From: Cercozoa sp. M6MM
Lineage: Eukaryota; Endomyxa: Ascetosporea
DNA: 64,000 nt
Strand: one strand, 5' to 3'
Assembly: GCA_040357565.1 (NCBI GenBank)
Contig: JBDODJ010000002.1
Shown here: positions 9,471-21,187 of the stretch, in pieces
How the letters are laid out: each line of letters begins with the position of its first letter
Position numbering within the stretch: position 1 is the first letter of the stretch
Position numbers and translations under genes: made by a program
The notes under the pieces: model-generated
Seen by the model: the letters and a program-made list of their open reading frames with translations, nothing else
Told to the model about the DNA's origin: nothing
The model's database searches: none

Positions 9471-12244
9471 CTACTGTGAACAGTGAAAGGCAGAGAGGCG
9501 ACTACCTGTCAACGCAGCTAAGTGACACAGTTGCAGCAGGTAGGCACGCAGTGATGTGACGGTGTCAATGCTTTCGTTCTCCGACAAATGCAAGAACGCA
9601 TCGCGTGCACGCCAGTGCATTGCGAGTATCACTACAACACCTCGGGGCGGTACAGCAACATGCAACACATGAGTTAGTTTGAAGCACAGAAGAGTACCCG
9701 GAAGGGTTACACAGGCAGCCGCCAGCGATGTGATGGACTGGATGTCGAACCTTGGCGTTTCGCGATTGAGGAACGCTGCGACCCGTTCCGAGACCAAGAG
9801 ATGTTGTTCATTGTGACTTGTAATCCGCCGGTACGAGGAGGAACGATCGGTCAGCGAGGGCAGTGCGAGGCACAGGAGTGCCACACCGCCGACAATGAGA
9901 GGCCAGCATAGCAGCGAAACCGAGAGTGCGGCGCGTTGTTGCCAAGTGCGCTGTGACAGACTCACCGTCGTTGTTCCAACCGCTCCGCCCTGGCGTCAAC
10001 CGGATATGAGAACAGCGGGAGTCCAAGATAACAGCAGGGTACAGTGGCAAGGTCGAAGGCGTGTCGTACAGCACCCAGCAGCGTTGTTCCCAGCAGCAAC
10101 ATCACCAGCACTGCCACAGCGACGTGCCAGACAGAGAACCGTGCCCTGGGAGGAGGAGACAATGTTCGAGGACTCGAGGCGGTCTTGGGTGCCTGACCCG
10201 GCTGCTGTAGCGGCCGCACCGCAACACGCGCTGCCACGCGCGCCGACAGAAACAGCGACGCCGCCGAGAGCGCAAAGAAGAGCCAAAATGGCACATGACG
10301 CAGCGTGAGCACCTGCGACATGCCGACTACGGTGAGCACGACGAGAGTGCCAAAAATCTGCGTCGCCGCCGCGCGCTGCTGCAACTGCTGCTCGTGCCTC
10401 CAACTGCTGCGACTGCCTTTCTTTGTGCCTGTAAGACATGTACACACTGTACCCGACATGAACCCTCTGTCTCCAAATTGGTGATACTGTTAAACACGAG
10501 TTGTGTCAGGTATCCACACAGTGGCGCTGATATCACGTACAATGTCGGACCGAATATTGAACTCGACACTTCCTGAATTAGCACTGAAAATTAGGAAAGG
10601 AAAGGATACACACTGGATACCACGAAAGGCAACGTGACTGCCCAACACGAAGCAACAAAGATTGCTTGCGCCCCTGCGACAGTGGCGAAATCCAAAATTG
10701 GCGACCTGCAGCGCGAACAGCATAAAAGTAAATGTAACGTTCGTCTTTAGGAGTCCGATTACCATTGGTGCTCGAGCTGAAGCTTGATTTTTCGTGCGTA
10801 AATCACCCAAAAGGCCAAAGTAACGCACAGCAAGCAGACGAGACTCTGAGCCACAGTTGTTTGACCAGAAAGAGACTCAGCGAAACGAAGGTTCAACATA
10901 CAACTGCAAGAGCCAAGAAGTGGACAATACACAAACACTTAGTCATGCTATCAACAAATGTTGAATCCGTATTTACCACATCGACAACGAAATCGAGTGG
11001 AAGCAACTTGCGCTGCAGCTGCTGAGTTCTGCAGACACTGCCGGCTGCTTGCATTCGTGTTTCCACACGAAAGCTACGTGAACTCACATAATTTTGTCAT
11101 CGAAAACAAGTCATTTAGAGGTTACAACTCAGATTGTTGAAAATGACGCAACTCGTCGTCCTGGTTGATAGTCTTATCCTCAAGGAGTTCCGATTCCTCC
11201 ATCTGCTTGAACTCTTCATCAGAAGGCAAGACTGAAGTCACATTCCATTCTTCAAGTTTTGCTTCAACCTCTGCTGTGCTTGGGTTGCACTAGCGAACAG
11301 CAAAGTTGTAAGAAGCAGATAAACTCTTTGAGATCAAGCAAAAAAATAACCTTGAAGTCGAAATTGACTTGCGATGGCGACAGCAGCGCAAATTCACGCA
11401 TCGGGAGTTGCTTTTGCAGACTTCGCACTTGTTGGTTCACGTATCGATCAAAGATACCGCGAGATCTGACGATATTGTTCCAAGGATAGATAGTTCGAAA
11501 GACATAAAAATGTAGAAAGCGATATACTGGTGTTGTTTCAATTGCGATGAAACTTCGTGTTGAAAGTCATCCGAAGTCTCGGGAAGCTTGAATCGTTTCC
11601 TGTATGTGTAGCAACAAACAACATGCCCGATTTGCGGCCAGGTGTGTTTGCTTCAAGAGCGAGGCACCACAAAAGCGGCCGGAGTTTAGCAGCGTGGAGA
11701 TGTCGTTTGGAAGCGGTGAGTTGCAGGGTTAAGCGAGGGTACAGAAACGTGTCTCTACAAATGGAAATTAATTTGTTTTTTTTTTTTTGCCAAGGAAAAC
11801 ACAACTAAAGGTGAAGATACGCATCGCTAACCTCGCCCAGCGGTGCGGTCACCAGCAAGTCACCTGTAGTCACTGAGAATGAGCTAGATTATGCCAAACA
11901 CAGAGGGAAACGCACGGTCGATTGTCCACGCTTGCACCTCGTCTTTGTGAATCTGTTTGCGTAACATTGCGACGTCTGATTCCGAGAGAAAGCTTCAAAA
12001 CAAAAGACTTTCTGTTTTACGCAAAAAACCATGATGACCTTTTGATTATCCACTCACCGAGTGCAAAGCCGCACCGAGTCGCTGCCGCTGTAGAAGCGCA
12101 AGTCGAGATTGTCAACTGAAACAAGCAGTCCATTTTCTGGTCAAGAACTGGGTGAGATTTTGAGTCCAAACAACGGTACGGTCGGAGCAGAGGTAGGGCG
12201 GAGGCGCATGTTGCAAGAAGGAATGTGAGGAATTGCCAATCCAT
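9471..12244 (-). CDS. Polytopic membrane protein with signal peptide, family not recognised
   Basis: The start at 12244 begins MDWQFLTFLLATCASALPLL, a good signal peptide. A lumenal or extracellular region follows, with exons encoding DNLDLRFYSGSDSVRLCTR (about 12120-12062), an aromatic exon with FLHFYVFRTIYPWNNIV (about 11540-11350) and an acidic helical exon with EVEAKLEEWNVTSVLPSDEE (about 11270-11145). The rest is hydrophobic: AQSLVCLLCVTLAFWVIYA (10860-10760), a segment with ATVAGAQAIFVASCWAVTL (10710-10620), IFGPTLYVISAPLCGYL (10560-10500), QIFGTLVVLTVVGMSQVL and FWLFFALSAASLFLSA (10360-10230), WHVAVAVLVMLLLGTTLL (10130-10070), LLCWPLIVGGVALLCLAL and SLAAACVTLPGTLLCFKL (9915-9690). A signal peptide, soluble domain and seven or more membrane spans resemble 7TM or GOLD-type receptors in layout only. 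I assign no function. The last exon ends at 9471. Confidence 0.6.
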
Positions 12245-12636
12245 GACAGTTGCGCGCTCACTCGTTCGCTCCGCTGCAGCGCTGCAGCAACGCCGCTTGA
12301 CAGCATCGCGAGCCGCCACATTCTGAAGGCTTCGACGAACAATTTAGCGCGGAATACGGCCTTTCCGGAGCGTCAGCCTGGCCCTGAATTAACTGCAAGC
12401 AGACACGTGCGCAGCTCGGAGTTTCCCAATCCATAAAGACAGTTGTCGAAACGATCAAGCAGTGGCAAGACCAAATAAGGACACATAATGGCTGCGTGTT
12501 CTGCTTGAAAGACTTTGAATCTGGCTGCGGGGGAGGAGTCTTTATTTCGCAATAGTTATTGGCGCTCAAAGTTCTGCTCATGGAAACCAACAGGCTAGAG
12601 TACCTGACGTGACCCGAGCCGTGTATCACCTGTAGC
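12245..12636. promoter_or_regulatory. Shared upstream region of two divergent membrane-protein genes
   Basis: 392 bases separate the start codons of the polytopic membrane protein (-) and the Na+/H+ exchanger (+). Both promoters must lie here or in first exons. I see no clear TATA box or repeated motif. Short open frames in this interval lack coding character. Confidence 0.5.
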
Positions 12637-15520
12637 ATGTCAGATCCAATCGACCCAGGCGAGGAGAAGCACGCTCTGGTGCATTCTGTCCGGTTTCATT
12701 TGTGTTTTGATTTATTGGTGCTCCATGTGTGCAGGTTGGCTTGAATGTCTTCCTTTTTGTCGTTTTCGTTGTCGTTTGTCTCGTGATCGGTGCGTCGGTC
12801 TTGGCTGAATCCAACGCATCCAAATCAATGGCGATTGCGATATGTTGGGCAGGTTATGTGCTGCGGGTGCGGCGCCTGATGTGGCTGCCCGAGAGTGGCG
12901 CGCACATGCTCTTCGGTCTGGTCATTGGTATTGTTTTAATCCTTGTCCATACGTTCCATTCATATGTTCGCTGGTGTCATCATGCTTGCTCAGGCGGTTT
13001 CTTGACACTGCTCGGTCCTGATGAGGTACCTCAGTCACTGTCACCTTCTTACTGTGTAGCCGCAGTTTTCTACACTTCCTTTAGGTCGAGTACATCACGT
13101 TCGACCCAGAATTGTTCTTTTTCGTGCTGCTGCCGCCAATTATTTTTGAGGCCGGCTTCACGCTCAAGCAGAGAGAGTTCTTTGGCAATATTGGCGCCAT
13201 TCTTTCCTTTGCTGTCTTGGGTACTGTGTTCGTTAATCTCCTTTACCTCTTTACTACTGCTGCCCTTTCGTTACACACAGGCACGTTGGTGTCGACACTG
13301 GTGATTGGATTGTGCATCTACGTGCTGGCACTGGCGTAGCGCTCCTGAACTCAACTCTGTTCTTACATACCGCTTTTCCCCCCCCCCCCCCGCAGCCATG
13401 TTGTGCCACTGGACCGCGAGTCTCCACTGGAATCGCTGTTGTTTGGCGCCTTGGTACGTTCTTGCAGAAGGACGTGCCTTAGCACACTTAGACGATAAGC
13501 ATGTACTCTGTGAACGAAGATCTCGGCCGTGGACCCGGTGGCTACACTGGCGATTCTCGGCAACGAACACGTCAACGCCGATCGCACACTCCGAGCACTT
13601 GTGTTTGGGTAGTTTTCTTTCTGTTGCATTGTTTGCTGTTTGTGTTTTGTAATTGATCGTTTTTGGTTTCATCCAATGTGTGCTCAGTGAGAGCGTGTTG
13701 AACGACGCGGTGTCGATCGTGCTATTCAACTCGCTCAAGAAGTTTGGTGAGCAGCGCGAACGCGCTAAAGGCGACGATGACTACGGTTTGTAGATTTTGT
13801 ATTTTCTCGGATACTCGCGTGGATGTGTTGTTTGTGTATGGCGATAGAGGCCGTGTCGATGGGCAACGCCGTGAGTATTATTTTCTGGGACTTTTGGGGC
13901 GTCTCACTCGGCTCACTTTTGGTATCATTTCTATTAGATGGACCACCATGCAAGTTGGACCGTGTGCTTTCGTGACACATACAACAGGTCGGTGTGGGTC
14001 TCGCCTTGTGCTGCTCGTTTTTGCTGCGACGCGCGAACCTGCACCATGATCCTGCGTAGCGGCCTTCCCTTTGAGCTCTTTCTACCTTCCCCTTCCCCTT
14101 CCCTCAATATTACCCCTTGGTATAGCTACGAGTTCGCCGTGTTTATCCTTTGTGTATTCGGCACCTACTCGCTGGCAGAGACCCTCGAGTTTAGCGGCGT
14201 CATTTCTGTACCTGATTCCCTTTCCCTCTTCCCAACCTTCTATGTTTGTTTCCTACGCGTGTGCAGTTGTTCTGCTGTGGCATTGTCATGTCGCACTATG
14301 CAGTATGTTTCGTTACCTTCTGTTGCCCTCTTGCCGCCCCCTCTACTCTCTTTTCCTTTCCTGCAGTTGCACTCAATGTCGCGAATCGCTCGAAATGCAA
14401 CCAAGTGTGTTATTTTGTGTTTTGTTTGTGCTTGGGCATTTTCTTCTATTGTGAAAACAGACACATTTTCAAGACGTTTGCGATGCTCGCGGAAACCTTT
14501 GTTTTCGTGTATCTCGGCATCACTGCGGGTAGACCTGTTCCTCCCTCTGTTTCTTCTCCTTCTCTGTCCTTTCAATCCTTTTACCCCACAGGCATCTCGT
14601 TCGCGCCGTCTCAGCATATGGTGTGGAGCGTCATGTTCATCCTGTTCACGATCCGTACTACTCCTGCTCCTTGCCCTTTCGTCTTTTTATCTCTAAATTT
14701 GGTACTGTGTGTAGTGCTGTGTTTCGCATCGCGCGCGTGCCACATCTTCCCGTTTTCGATGCTGCTTAATCTGCGTCGTCGCAAGCGCATCACGCGGCCC
14801 ATGCAAGTGGCTTTACTCCTACCCCTGCCCCGTGTCGCCCTTGACCCCTCCGTGCGTAGGTCGCCATGTGGTTCAGCGGTCTGCGCGGCGCCGTTGCTTT
14901 TGCGTTGGCGCTCAACGTGCCGGCCTTCATGGTCGGTCGTGGCGCCATTGTGGTCAGTTTCTTTCGGGATCCGCGCGGGTGTGAAATATGGTTATGCTTG
15001 TAGACAACGACGCTGAGTGTGGTGTTCTTCACAACGCTCGTGCTGGGCGGTCTCACGGAGCGCATGCTGGAGAAACTGCAGTTGAAGAACACACCAGTTT
15101 CACTCGACGGCAACGCTGACAGCGACGACAGCGACGTCTTCTTCGACTCGTCGAATCGTTTTGTGCAGTGGTGGCTGCGACTGGACCGGTACGACACCTC
15201 TACCCGCCTTTACTTCTTCTACCCTACCCCTTCTTCCTACCCCTTCTCCCTTCCATCGCAGTGACGTGCTGAGACCGATGTTTGGCGGCGGTGACAACTC
15301 ACGCAACGACGACGACGACGACATCGATGAGGACGACGGGAACGACACGGCGCTGCCTGTGTCACACCGATCGTCGCCCGTATCGGCGCGTTTCTCCATC
15401 AACACTGACGATAGTGACAGCGAGGTTGCACTCGTCGATCGACGCTCGAGTCCCCGCAATATCCATGACGACCACACCGAGATCGACATGAGCGAGATCT
15501 CAATTCCGCCGGCACCGTAA
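12637..15520 (+). CDS. Na+/H+ exchanger (CPA1 family, NHE6-9/NHE8-like)
   Basis: This is an electroneutral cation/proton antiporter of intracellular or plasma membranes. Exon translations follow the NHE order: first helix [19 protein letters not shown] (12735-12800), [14 protein letters not shown], then [15 protein letters not shown] (13110-13155), [18 protein letters not shown], the Asp-containing [19 protein letters not shown] (13526-13580), and [21 protein letters not shown] (13610 and 13690-13745), whose Asn-Asp pair is typical of electroneutral exchangers. Later exons give [29 protein letters not shown] (14470-14525), [19 protein letters not shown] (14864-14920) and [15 protein letters not shown] (15005-15050). 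A hydrophilic tail has an acidic run of Asp/Glu (15300-15345) and ends SEISIPPAP. The start chosen is [14 protein letters not shown], joined by an intron to the first helix. LPPIIFE and [13 protein letters not shown] point to the NHE8/NHE6-9 branch rather than plant SOS1. Confidence 0.88.
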
Positions 15521-16047
15521 AATGAACGCCGAGACGAAGTCGTTTCCGTTCACTCGACTTGCGCGCTTGCGTTGCGGGCTTCCTTTTGGAAGCTTGAGCT
15601 CATGCCACGACTGAACTATCCTTCGTTCGTTTATCCATCTAACCGGACACGACGTTGTTACTGACGGTTGTCAGTGAAAAGAACTAAATAAAAGAAGTAA
15701 GTCGTCAATTAGACGAAGCGAGGGAATCAATTGATTCAATTTGTAGAAGCGAAGTGGAGAATTTCCCCAACTGGGTTCTTACGTCAAACTATGCGATCTA
15801 AGACCGCCACACTACTTGGCACGTTAGTGGGAGTGCTAACTAACCAAGCGATCACCCTAAAAGCGAGGAGTAATCTGCGTAAAACCTAGGCCTGTCGCTG
15901 AGGGTAATTTACGCAGATTACGTTTTCCGCTTTCTCGAGGATATACGATCCTGGAGAGCTGCTCGAGCAGCCAAATATTATAAACTGAACTACAGCAGTA
16001 CGCATTCGGCTACCGTATTGGACAGTCAAATCCCAAGCGCAGATTCA
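15521..16047. other. Convergent intergenic region with a repeat remnant and a hairpin
   Basis: This region lies between the stop codons of the exchanger (+) and HIBCH (-). It contains a remnant of the 3'-flank repeat (about 15677-15720, with AATAAA at 15687) and a perfect 14-base inverted repeat: GTAATCTGCGTAAA at 15870-15883 and its complement at 15908-15921, with a 24-base loop. No gene seen. Confidence 0.7.
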
Positions 16048-18203
16048 CTACAAAGCAGCCATGTGCTCTTGCGTCGCTTGCGGCATCAATGCGGCCAGCA
16101 CGACACGTGCCGCATCCGCCTGGGCCTGTGCATAGCATTTGAAGATACGATTCTGGCCAGCGCATAAAAAGTTCCACCTCGGACAGCTGCGGTAGAAGTT
16201 GCAGCACGTGTTGCGCGATCACGTTCGTCCACTATCAGAAGAAGGAGAAGGAATAAAGGAGGGAATCAGACGAAGAAAAGTACGAAGGCGAACTACGCTG
16301 ACTGAGGTGAGATCGAGCTCGGAAAACACTCGATCCAAGCCGAACAGAAAGGTCGAAACGTCCTCGTCCGTTACGCCTTGAAGCGTCGGCCTGAGAGGAT
16401 GACACGAGCATAGTTTGAAACTATAGCAACAGGGGCAAAGGGAAAAGTACTGCGGCCAGTGCGGCGAACGGTCCTTGTCAACCAGCAGTGCGCGAACACC
16501 CTCGGCGAACATGCCGTTCTTTTGGGAGTGGATATCAGGTAAGAGGTTTAAAGAGATAACAAAGACATTGTTGTGTACCTTGTCGACGACGAAACAGAAG
16601 GCCAAGTAACGCTCCAGGGCGTACGCGTCTTCAATCGACGGCGCTTGGGCACCAGTCTAAAGGATAATGGGATACAAGAACAAGGGGAAGGAAGAGGGTA
16701 AAAGGCGCACCTGCAGCTGCCAGTGCACGAGTCGCAGCGCCAACGGCGACATTTTCGACAGCGTCTTCAGTTGCTTCTGTGCCCTATTTGGTTCATTCAT
16801 AAGGCGCGTACCTTCAGAAAAAAGAGAAACACAGGGGGTACCATTCCTTGTGCTCAGTTTCCAAAAGTTCCTCCAGTTCCACCACAATCTCACTGTGCAC
16901 GGGGGGGGGGGGTAAAGGAGGTAAAGCGAGTTAGGGGACAAAGATACGCCACAGACGCCTTGCCGAATGCACGGTGGATCAGTGGAAGGTGCGCGGCGAA
17001 ACTCGGCGGCGGCAACTCCTCTCGAGGCACCGTCAGTCCGCCTGTGGGGCAAAGGGTACAGAAGGCAACGAGGGGGGTATAACTTAGGCTACACTCAGGC
17101 ACGGCATCGGAGGAGCTGTCTTCGCATAGCATGCGATGCAGCTCGGTCAGTGCCTCGTCCGAAGCGACGAAGTGCGTCGCAATTCCCGCGTGCACCAGGT
17201 CGGCGCCCTTCAGTCGCGCACCTGGAGGGATAACGAAAATCACAGAAAGGGCAACAGGAGTAATGGGGATCGCATCACCAGTGAGAGCGAGGTAGGTGCC
17301 CAGCGCAGCGTCGTCACCGTCGATGCCTGCGGCAGAGGCAAAAAAATATGCAAGGGTAAAGTGCAGCAGTGTAAGGTCACACCAGCACGTGGCAGGTGCC
17401 AGGTGCCGCCGACGTCGCAGAAGAAACCAATTGCCTGTTCGTTTTGAACAGTGGCTAAACGAAAGGTCCAAAAATGTAAAGTTTAAGTGTACCGTTTCAG
17501 GCATGGCGTACAGCGACGACGGCGAGGCCACGCGCGTGTCGCCGTTCAACGAAACTCCAACGCCTGTTTACGAGTGCAGAGGGTATGTAAGAGGCAAGAC
17601 AGACACAGAGAGGGGTAAAGTACCGCCGCCCATGACGATGCCGTTCAGAACGGAAACAAACGGGACCGAGCAGCGCGCGATTTCAAGGTTCATGTCGTAC
17701 TCCTGGAAGGGGTCAAACAGTAAGATGGGGCGAGTGCAATTGTGAGTAAAGAAGTAAAAGCACGAATTACCTCATTGAAGAACGAAGCAGCATGCGCGTA
17801 CTGACTGCGGGGGAGGAGGGATAGAGGGCGAGAGGAATGGTAACAGTGACATGTACCCCTGCACGATGTCGTTGCGGATGGAAACAACGTCACCGCCTAC
17901 ACGTTCCTTAATTCAGACAACACTGCGTAAACTAAAGGTGCACTCACCGGCGCAGAAGGCCTTGTCGCCCTCACCGCGAACAACGACGCGATTAATGCCG
18001 CTGTGGCAACGTTTACGTCAAGCACCACCCACTTCCTTAATTTTACGTCAAAAATACCTCTGAGGCGTGACTTGGGCCAGCGCTTGCGACAGGAGACGCA
18101 CCATGTCGGCATCGATCGCGTTGAGTGCCTTCGGCTTTCGAAGCACCAGTTGCAGCGGACCTGCCGCACTCTTCATGACGCCAATCTTGCTTAACGAAGT
18201 CAT
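16048..18203 (-). CDS. HIBCH: 3-hydroxyisobutyryl-CoA hydrolase (crotonase superfamily)
   Basis: This enzyme hydrolyses 3-hydroxyisobutyryl-CoA in mitochondrial valine catabolism. The start at 18203 reads MTSLSKIGVMKSAAGPLQLV, then LRKPKALNAIDADMVRLLSQ. The next exon carries RVVVRGEGDKAFCAGGDV (about 18000-17945), the crotonase oxyanion motif. It is followed by MNLEIARCSVPFVSVLNGIVMGGG (about 17700-17620), GVSLNGDTRVASPSSLYAMPET (17560-17485), a segment with CDVGGTWHLP (17430-17390), LGTYLALTGDAI and GARLKGADLVHAGIATHFV (17300-17170). The C-terminal FAEGVRALLVDKDRSPHWP (16515-16455) and GVTDEDVSTFLFGLDRVF (16380-16325) match the end of human HIBCH. One further exon (16222 to about 16048) adds a tail ending QATQEHMAAL; its exact splicing is unsure. 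No obvious targeting presequence is seen. It is head-to-head with the GUP1-like gene. Confidence 0.85.
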
Positions 18204-18275
18204 CCTTTCTGTAAGTACACACCACTAAGCACACTCAATCGAAGTGCAACCACAGGCGTCGCTTTTGCTATTTCA

Positions 18276-20885
18276 GTTAAGGAAGCGTCCAAAGCGCGCC
18301 TGTGTTGGCCTTTTAGTCCTGTACAGGAGCAGTTAGAGCTGCCGGCACTCTTCTTGCGCCCAAGGTGTATAGTGCGGTCTATTAAGCTGCCCCAGATCGG
18401 TGATCTGGAGGTGCGCACCAGGAATCGACTGCCCGGCCTTGTTGTTTTCTAAGACCATGGCACGCGACAGTGGGTTGTTTTTTAGTTGGCTTCCCTCGAG
18501 CTCCTTTCCTCACTCGTTTTGTTTGAACAGCTGATGAGACGAAACCGCTGTTCGCCGCGTACAGCAAGAGCAAAGCTACAACGCAAGTTTCGACGAGTGG
18601 CGAAACGAAACCGCTCGAGTTCTTTGAAGCAGCCAAAATTGCGTTCAACGAACCGCATTCACAAGCTGGATTTCTTGTCGTCTTTCTCGCTTTGCTGAAG
18701 TTTCTCTACGAAGCTTTCGCGATTTCGCAACCTTTCAACACGCCGCACGGCGAGTCCTCCGGTCTTGATGGTGTCAGGTGCAAGCGTCCATTGTTTTGGC
18801 TTTTTCGAGTTCAGTTTTATCAATCAAAAAGCGTGTTTGTAGTGACGAAGGCGCGTGGATTCCCGGTCGAAAGATCGATCTGGCGGATTCGCAATGGCGA
18901 CATTTTCGCAACTCGATTCCACTTCTAGTGCTCGGCGTGCTCGTTTTCACCGTGCTGTCGCGCGCTTGCCGAGTTCTCGATGCACGTTCGTACTGTCCTC
19001 TTGATTTGAGAACCTTAAGCGAATAGCTTTTTTGTTTGACACCATGGCATGTTTTGACATTGTCAACATGAGTAACTTTTGCTTTGTGTACGAAGGAAAC
19101 GAATGGCCGGCGAGTTGCCAAAGTGGCGCATGCGTTTCTACCTGCTGGTGTCGGCCGGAATGTGCAGCTACGTGTTCGGAGCGCCGGTGATGTTTATGCT
19201 GACCATCGCGTGTGTCACTTTTGCGATCGGTGAGTGGTCCGCACGGGCGGAATCGACGCGATCGCCGCTGTTGACGTGGACGTTTGTGTCGGTGGTGATG
19301 TTTTGCAACGAGCGCTACAATGGCTACAGTTTTGGGTCACTGCTGGGCCAGTCGTTTGCGTGGTTGGACGAATATCGCGGTGAGATTCCGTGGCACTGGC
19401 TCTTCAATCTTGTGGTGTTGCGGATGATCTCGTTCAACGTGGATCGACACTGGGTGCTGACACATCGCGAGGAAACCGATTCTTCGGGACGCTTGGTCAC
19501 CTTTGCTCGGCACTGCGAGAAGTGTAAACACTGGTGTGTTTGCCTTACTATCCCTCGTCGCTTCTACTCTCTGTCTTTACTCTCGGTCTTTGTCGCTGAC
19601 AGTGCAAATCTCGGCGACGAAACCGGCGCGTGTTTGAATTGGCGCACGCGCGCCAAACAGGACGCGTCGATGTTCACGCTGCCGAACTTTCTGGCCTACT
19701 GCTTCTACGCGCCGCTGCTGTTGACCGGTCCGACCGTGTCCTTCTCAGCGTGGATCTCGCAGGTTAAGGTACGACTGGAAATACAGTTTATAGATTTGTC
19801 AGTGTACGCGGACTGTACAAATTTATTGAACAGACTCCGCAACGGACAATGCCGAAACGCGCGATTTTCGCCTACTGCGTGCGCGTGGCAACGTTGTTGT
19901 TGGCAATCGAAGTGTTCACGCACTTTCTCTACATGTCGGCCATCTCGCATCGCGCGCAGCACGACCCGGCGCTGTACTACCCCCCCCCCCCCTCCCCGTT
20001 ACCCGCTGTGTTGCCTTACTTCCGCCCTGCTTAGTCTGCAGAAGGTGGCAGGCGACTTCATCCGATTGCAAAGCGCGGGCTTCTTGGAACTCGCCTATCT
20101 GTGGCTGAAGTTCACCGTGATTTGGCGTTTTTCGCGCGCCTGGGCGCTGCTGGACGGCATCGAGGCTCCCGAGAACATGCTGCGTTGCTTTGCAGATCAC
20201 TTGCGCGTGAGTGGATTCTGGCGCACGTGGCACACGAGTTTCAATCTTTGGCTCGTGCGCTACGTGTATGTTCCATTGGGTGGCAGTGGCAAGTACCTTA
20301 GATTCATACCTCATTCCTCTGTGCCTTGTTCCTGTACTCTCTCATTTGACCGTTTTTAGAGGCATCAAGTGGTGGCGCCGTGTTGTTAATGTTTTCGTCG
20401 TCTTTGTGTTCGTGGCCATGTGGCACGATATGACAATGCAGCTGTACATTTTCGTGTTTGTCTGGTCTGTTCATATGGATGTGGGACACTGTGTGTGCAG
20501 ACTCACCTGGGGTCTCATGATGGCCGTCGCCATTGCTCCCGAGGTCTTGTTGGTCAATGCAGTCTACGGCAAGAAAGGCGCGCTGTCCAAGTGGAGAAAC
20601 GCCTGGTTCATCGATCATCTGCGTGCAGTTGGCGCGTACGTTTTCCATTGTCTACCCCCCCCCCCGTACTCGTATCTATTGTATAGATGGTTTAACACGA
20701 ACATGCTCTCGATGGCCAATCTCATCGGCTACGGCTATGGACTCAAGGGTCTTCAGGTTTCTCTCCAGAATCTCAACGTGTGGCACGTACTCATGTGGAA
20801 CATCTACCTCCTGGGCAATGCGTACGTCTGCATCGGCGTCCGACGTATGGAGAAACTCATGGGGCGCAAGATGCCGGACCATTAG
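18276..20885 (+). CDS. GUP1: GUP1-type membrane-bound O-acyltransferase
   Basis: MBOAT proteins of the GUP1/HHAT-like group act in the ER; yeast Gup1 remodels GPI-anchor lipids. N-terminal exons (18276-18411 and 18530-18777) give EQLELPALFLRPRCIVRSI and ETKPLEFFEAAKIAFNEP, then a membrane span AGFLVVFLALLKFLYEAF. The next exon, IDLADSQWRHFRNSIPLLVL (18865-18930), is a hallmark of this family. The main body (19093-20885) has MRFYLLVSAGMCSYVFG, NERYNGYSFG, the MBOAT stretch SGFWRTWHTSFNLWLVRYVY (20211-20270), VPLGGS, the catalytic-His segment FVAMWHDMTMQLY (20412-20450), LTWGLMMAVAIAPE, ANLIGYGYG and a terminal span. The stop at 20883 follows KMPDH. The first exon and start codon are unresolved, because the upstream side overlaps the divergent HIBCH 5' end. 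Confidence 0.82.
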
Positions 20886-21187
20886 CTTAGTCCCAATTAA
20901 ACCTATATACAGATGGACTCGTGACTTTTGTGCCTTCTAAAAAAAACAAAGGCCGTTTTAAGTGTCGGGCACTTTGCAGGGACTAAGGTGACAGCAGTCA
21001 GGCTGCCAGAGTGAGTAGCCGTGATTTAAAGTGCTACGCTAGCGAACGCGACGTCAGATAAAGTAATGGTTTAATAGATAAAGATAAATACTAGGAACTC
21101 GCAATCAGGTCGATTCGATCCAATTTGCGCACGCACTGCGGTTGAAGACAACCGTGAACGCAAGCGAAGACGAGGACGAGGATCCAA
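20886..21187. other. Convergent intergenic spacer
   Basis: 302 bases between the stop codons of the GUP1-like gene (+) and the peptidase (-). A/T-rich around 21060-21100, with AGATAAAGATAAATAC. Nothing gene-like is seen. Confidence 0.6.

Noticed and set aside
18276..20885. Reading the exons before 19079 as a separate small gene
   Set aside because: The exon IDLADSQWRHFRNSIPLLVL is a GUP1-family N-terminal motif and continues into the MBOAT body, so they belong to one gene.
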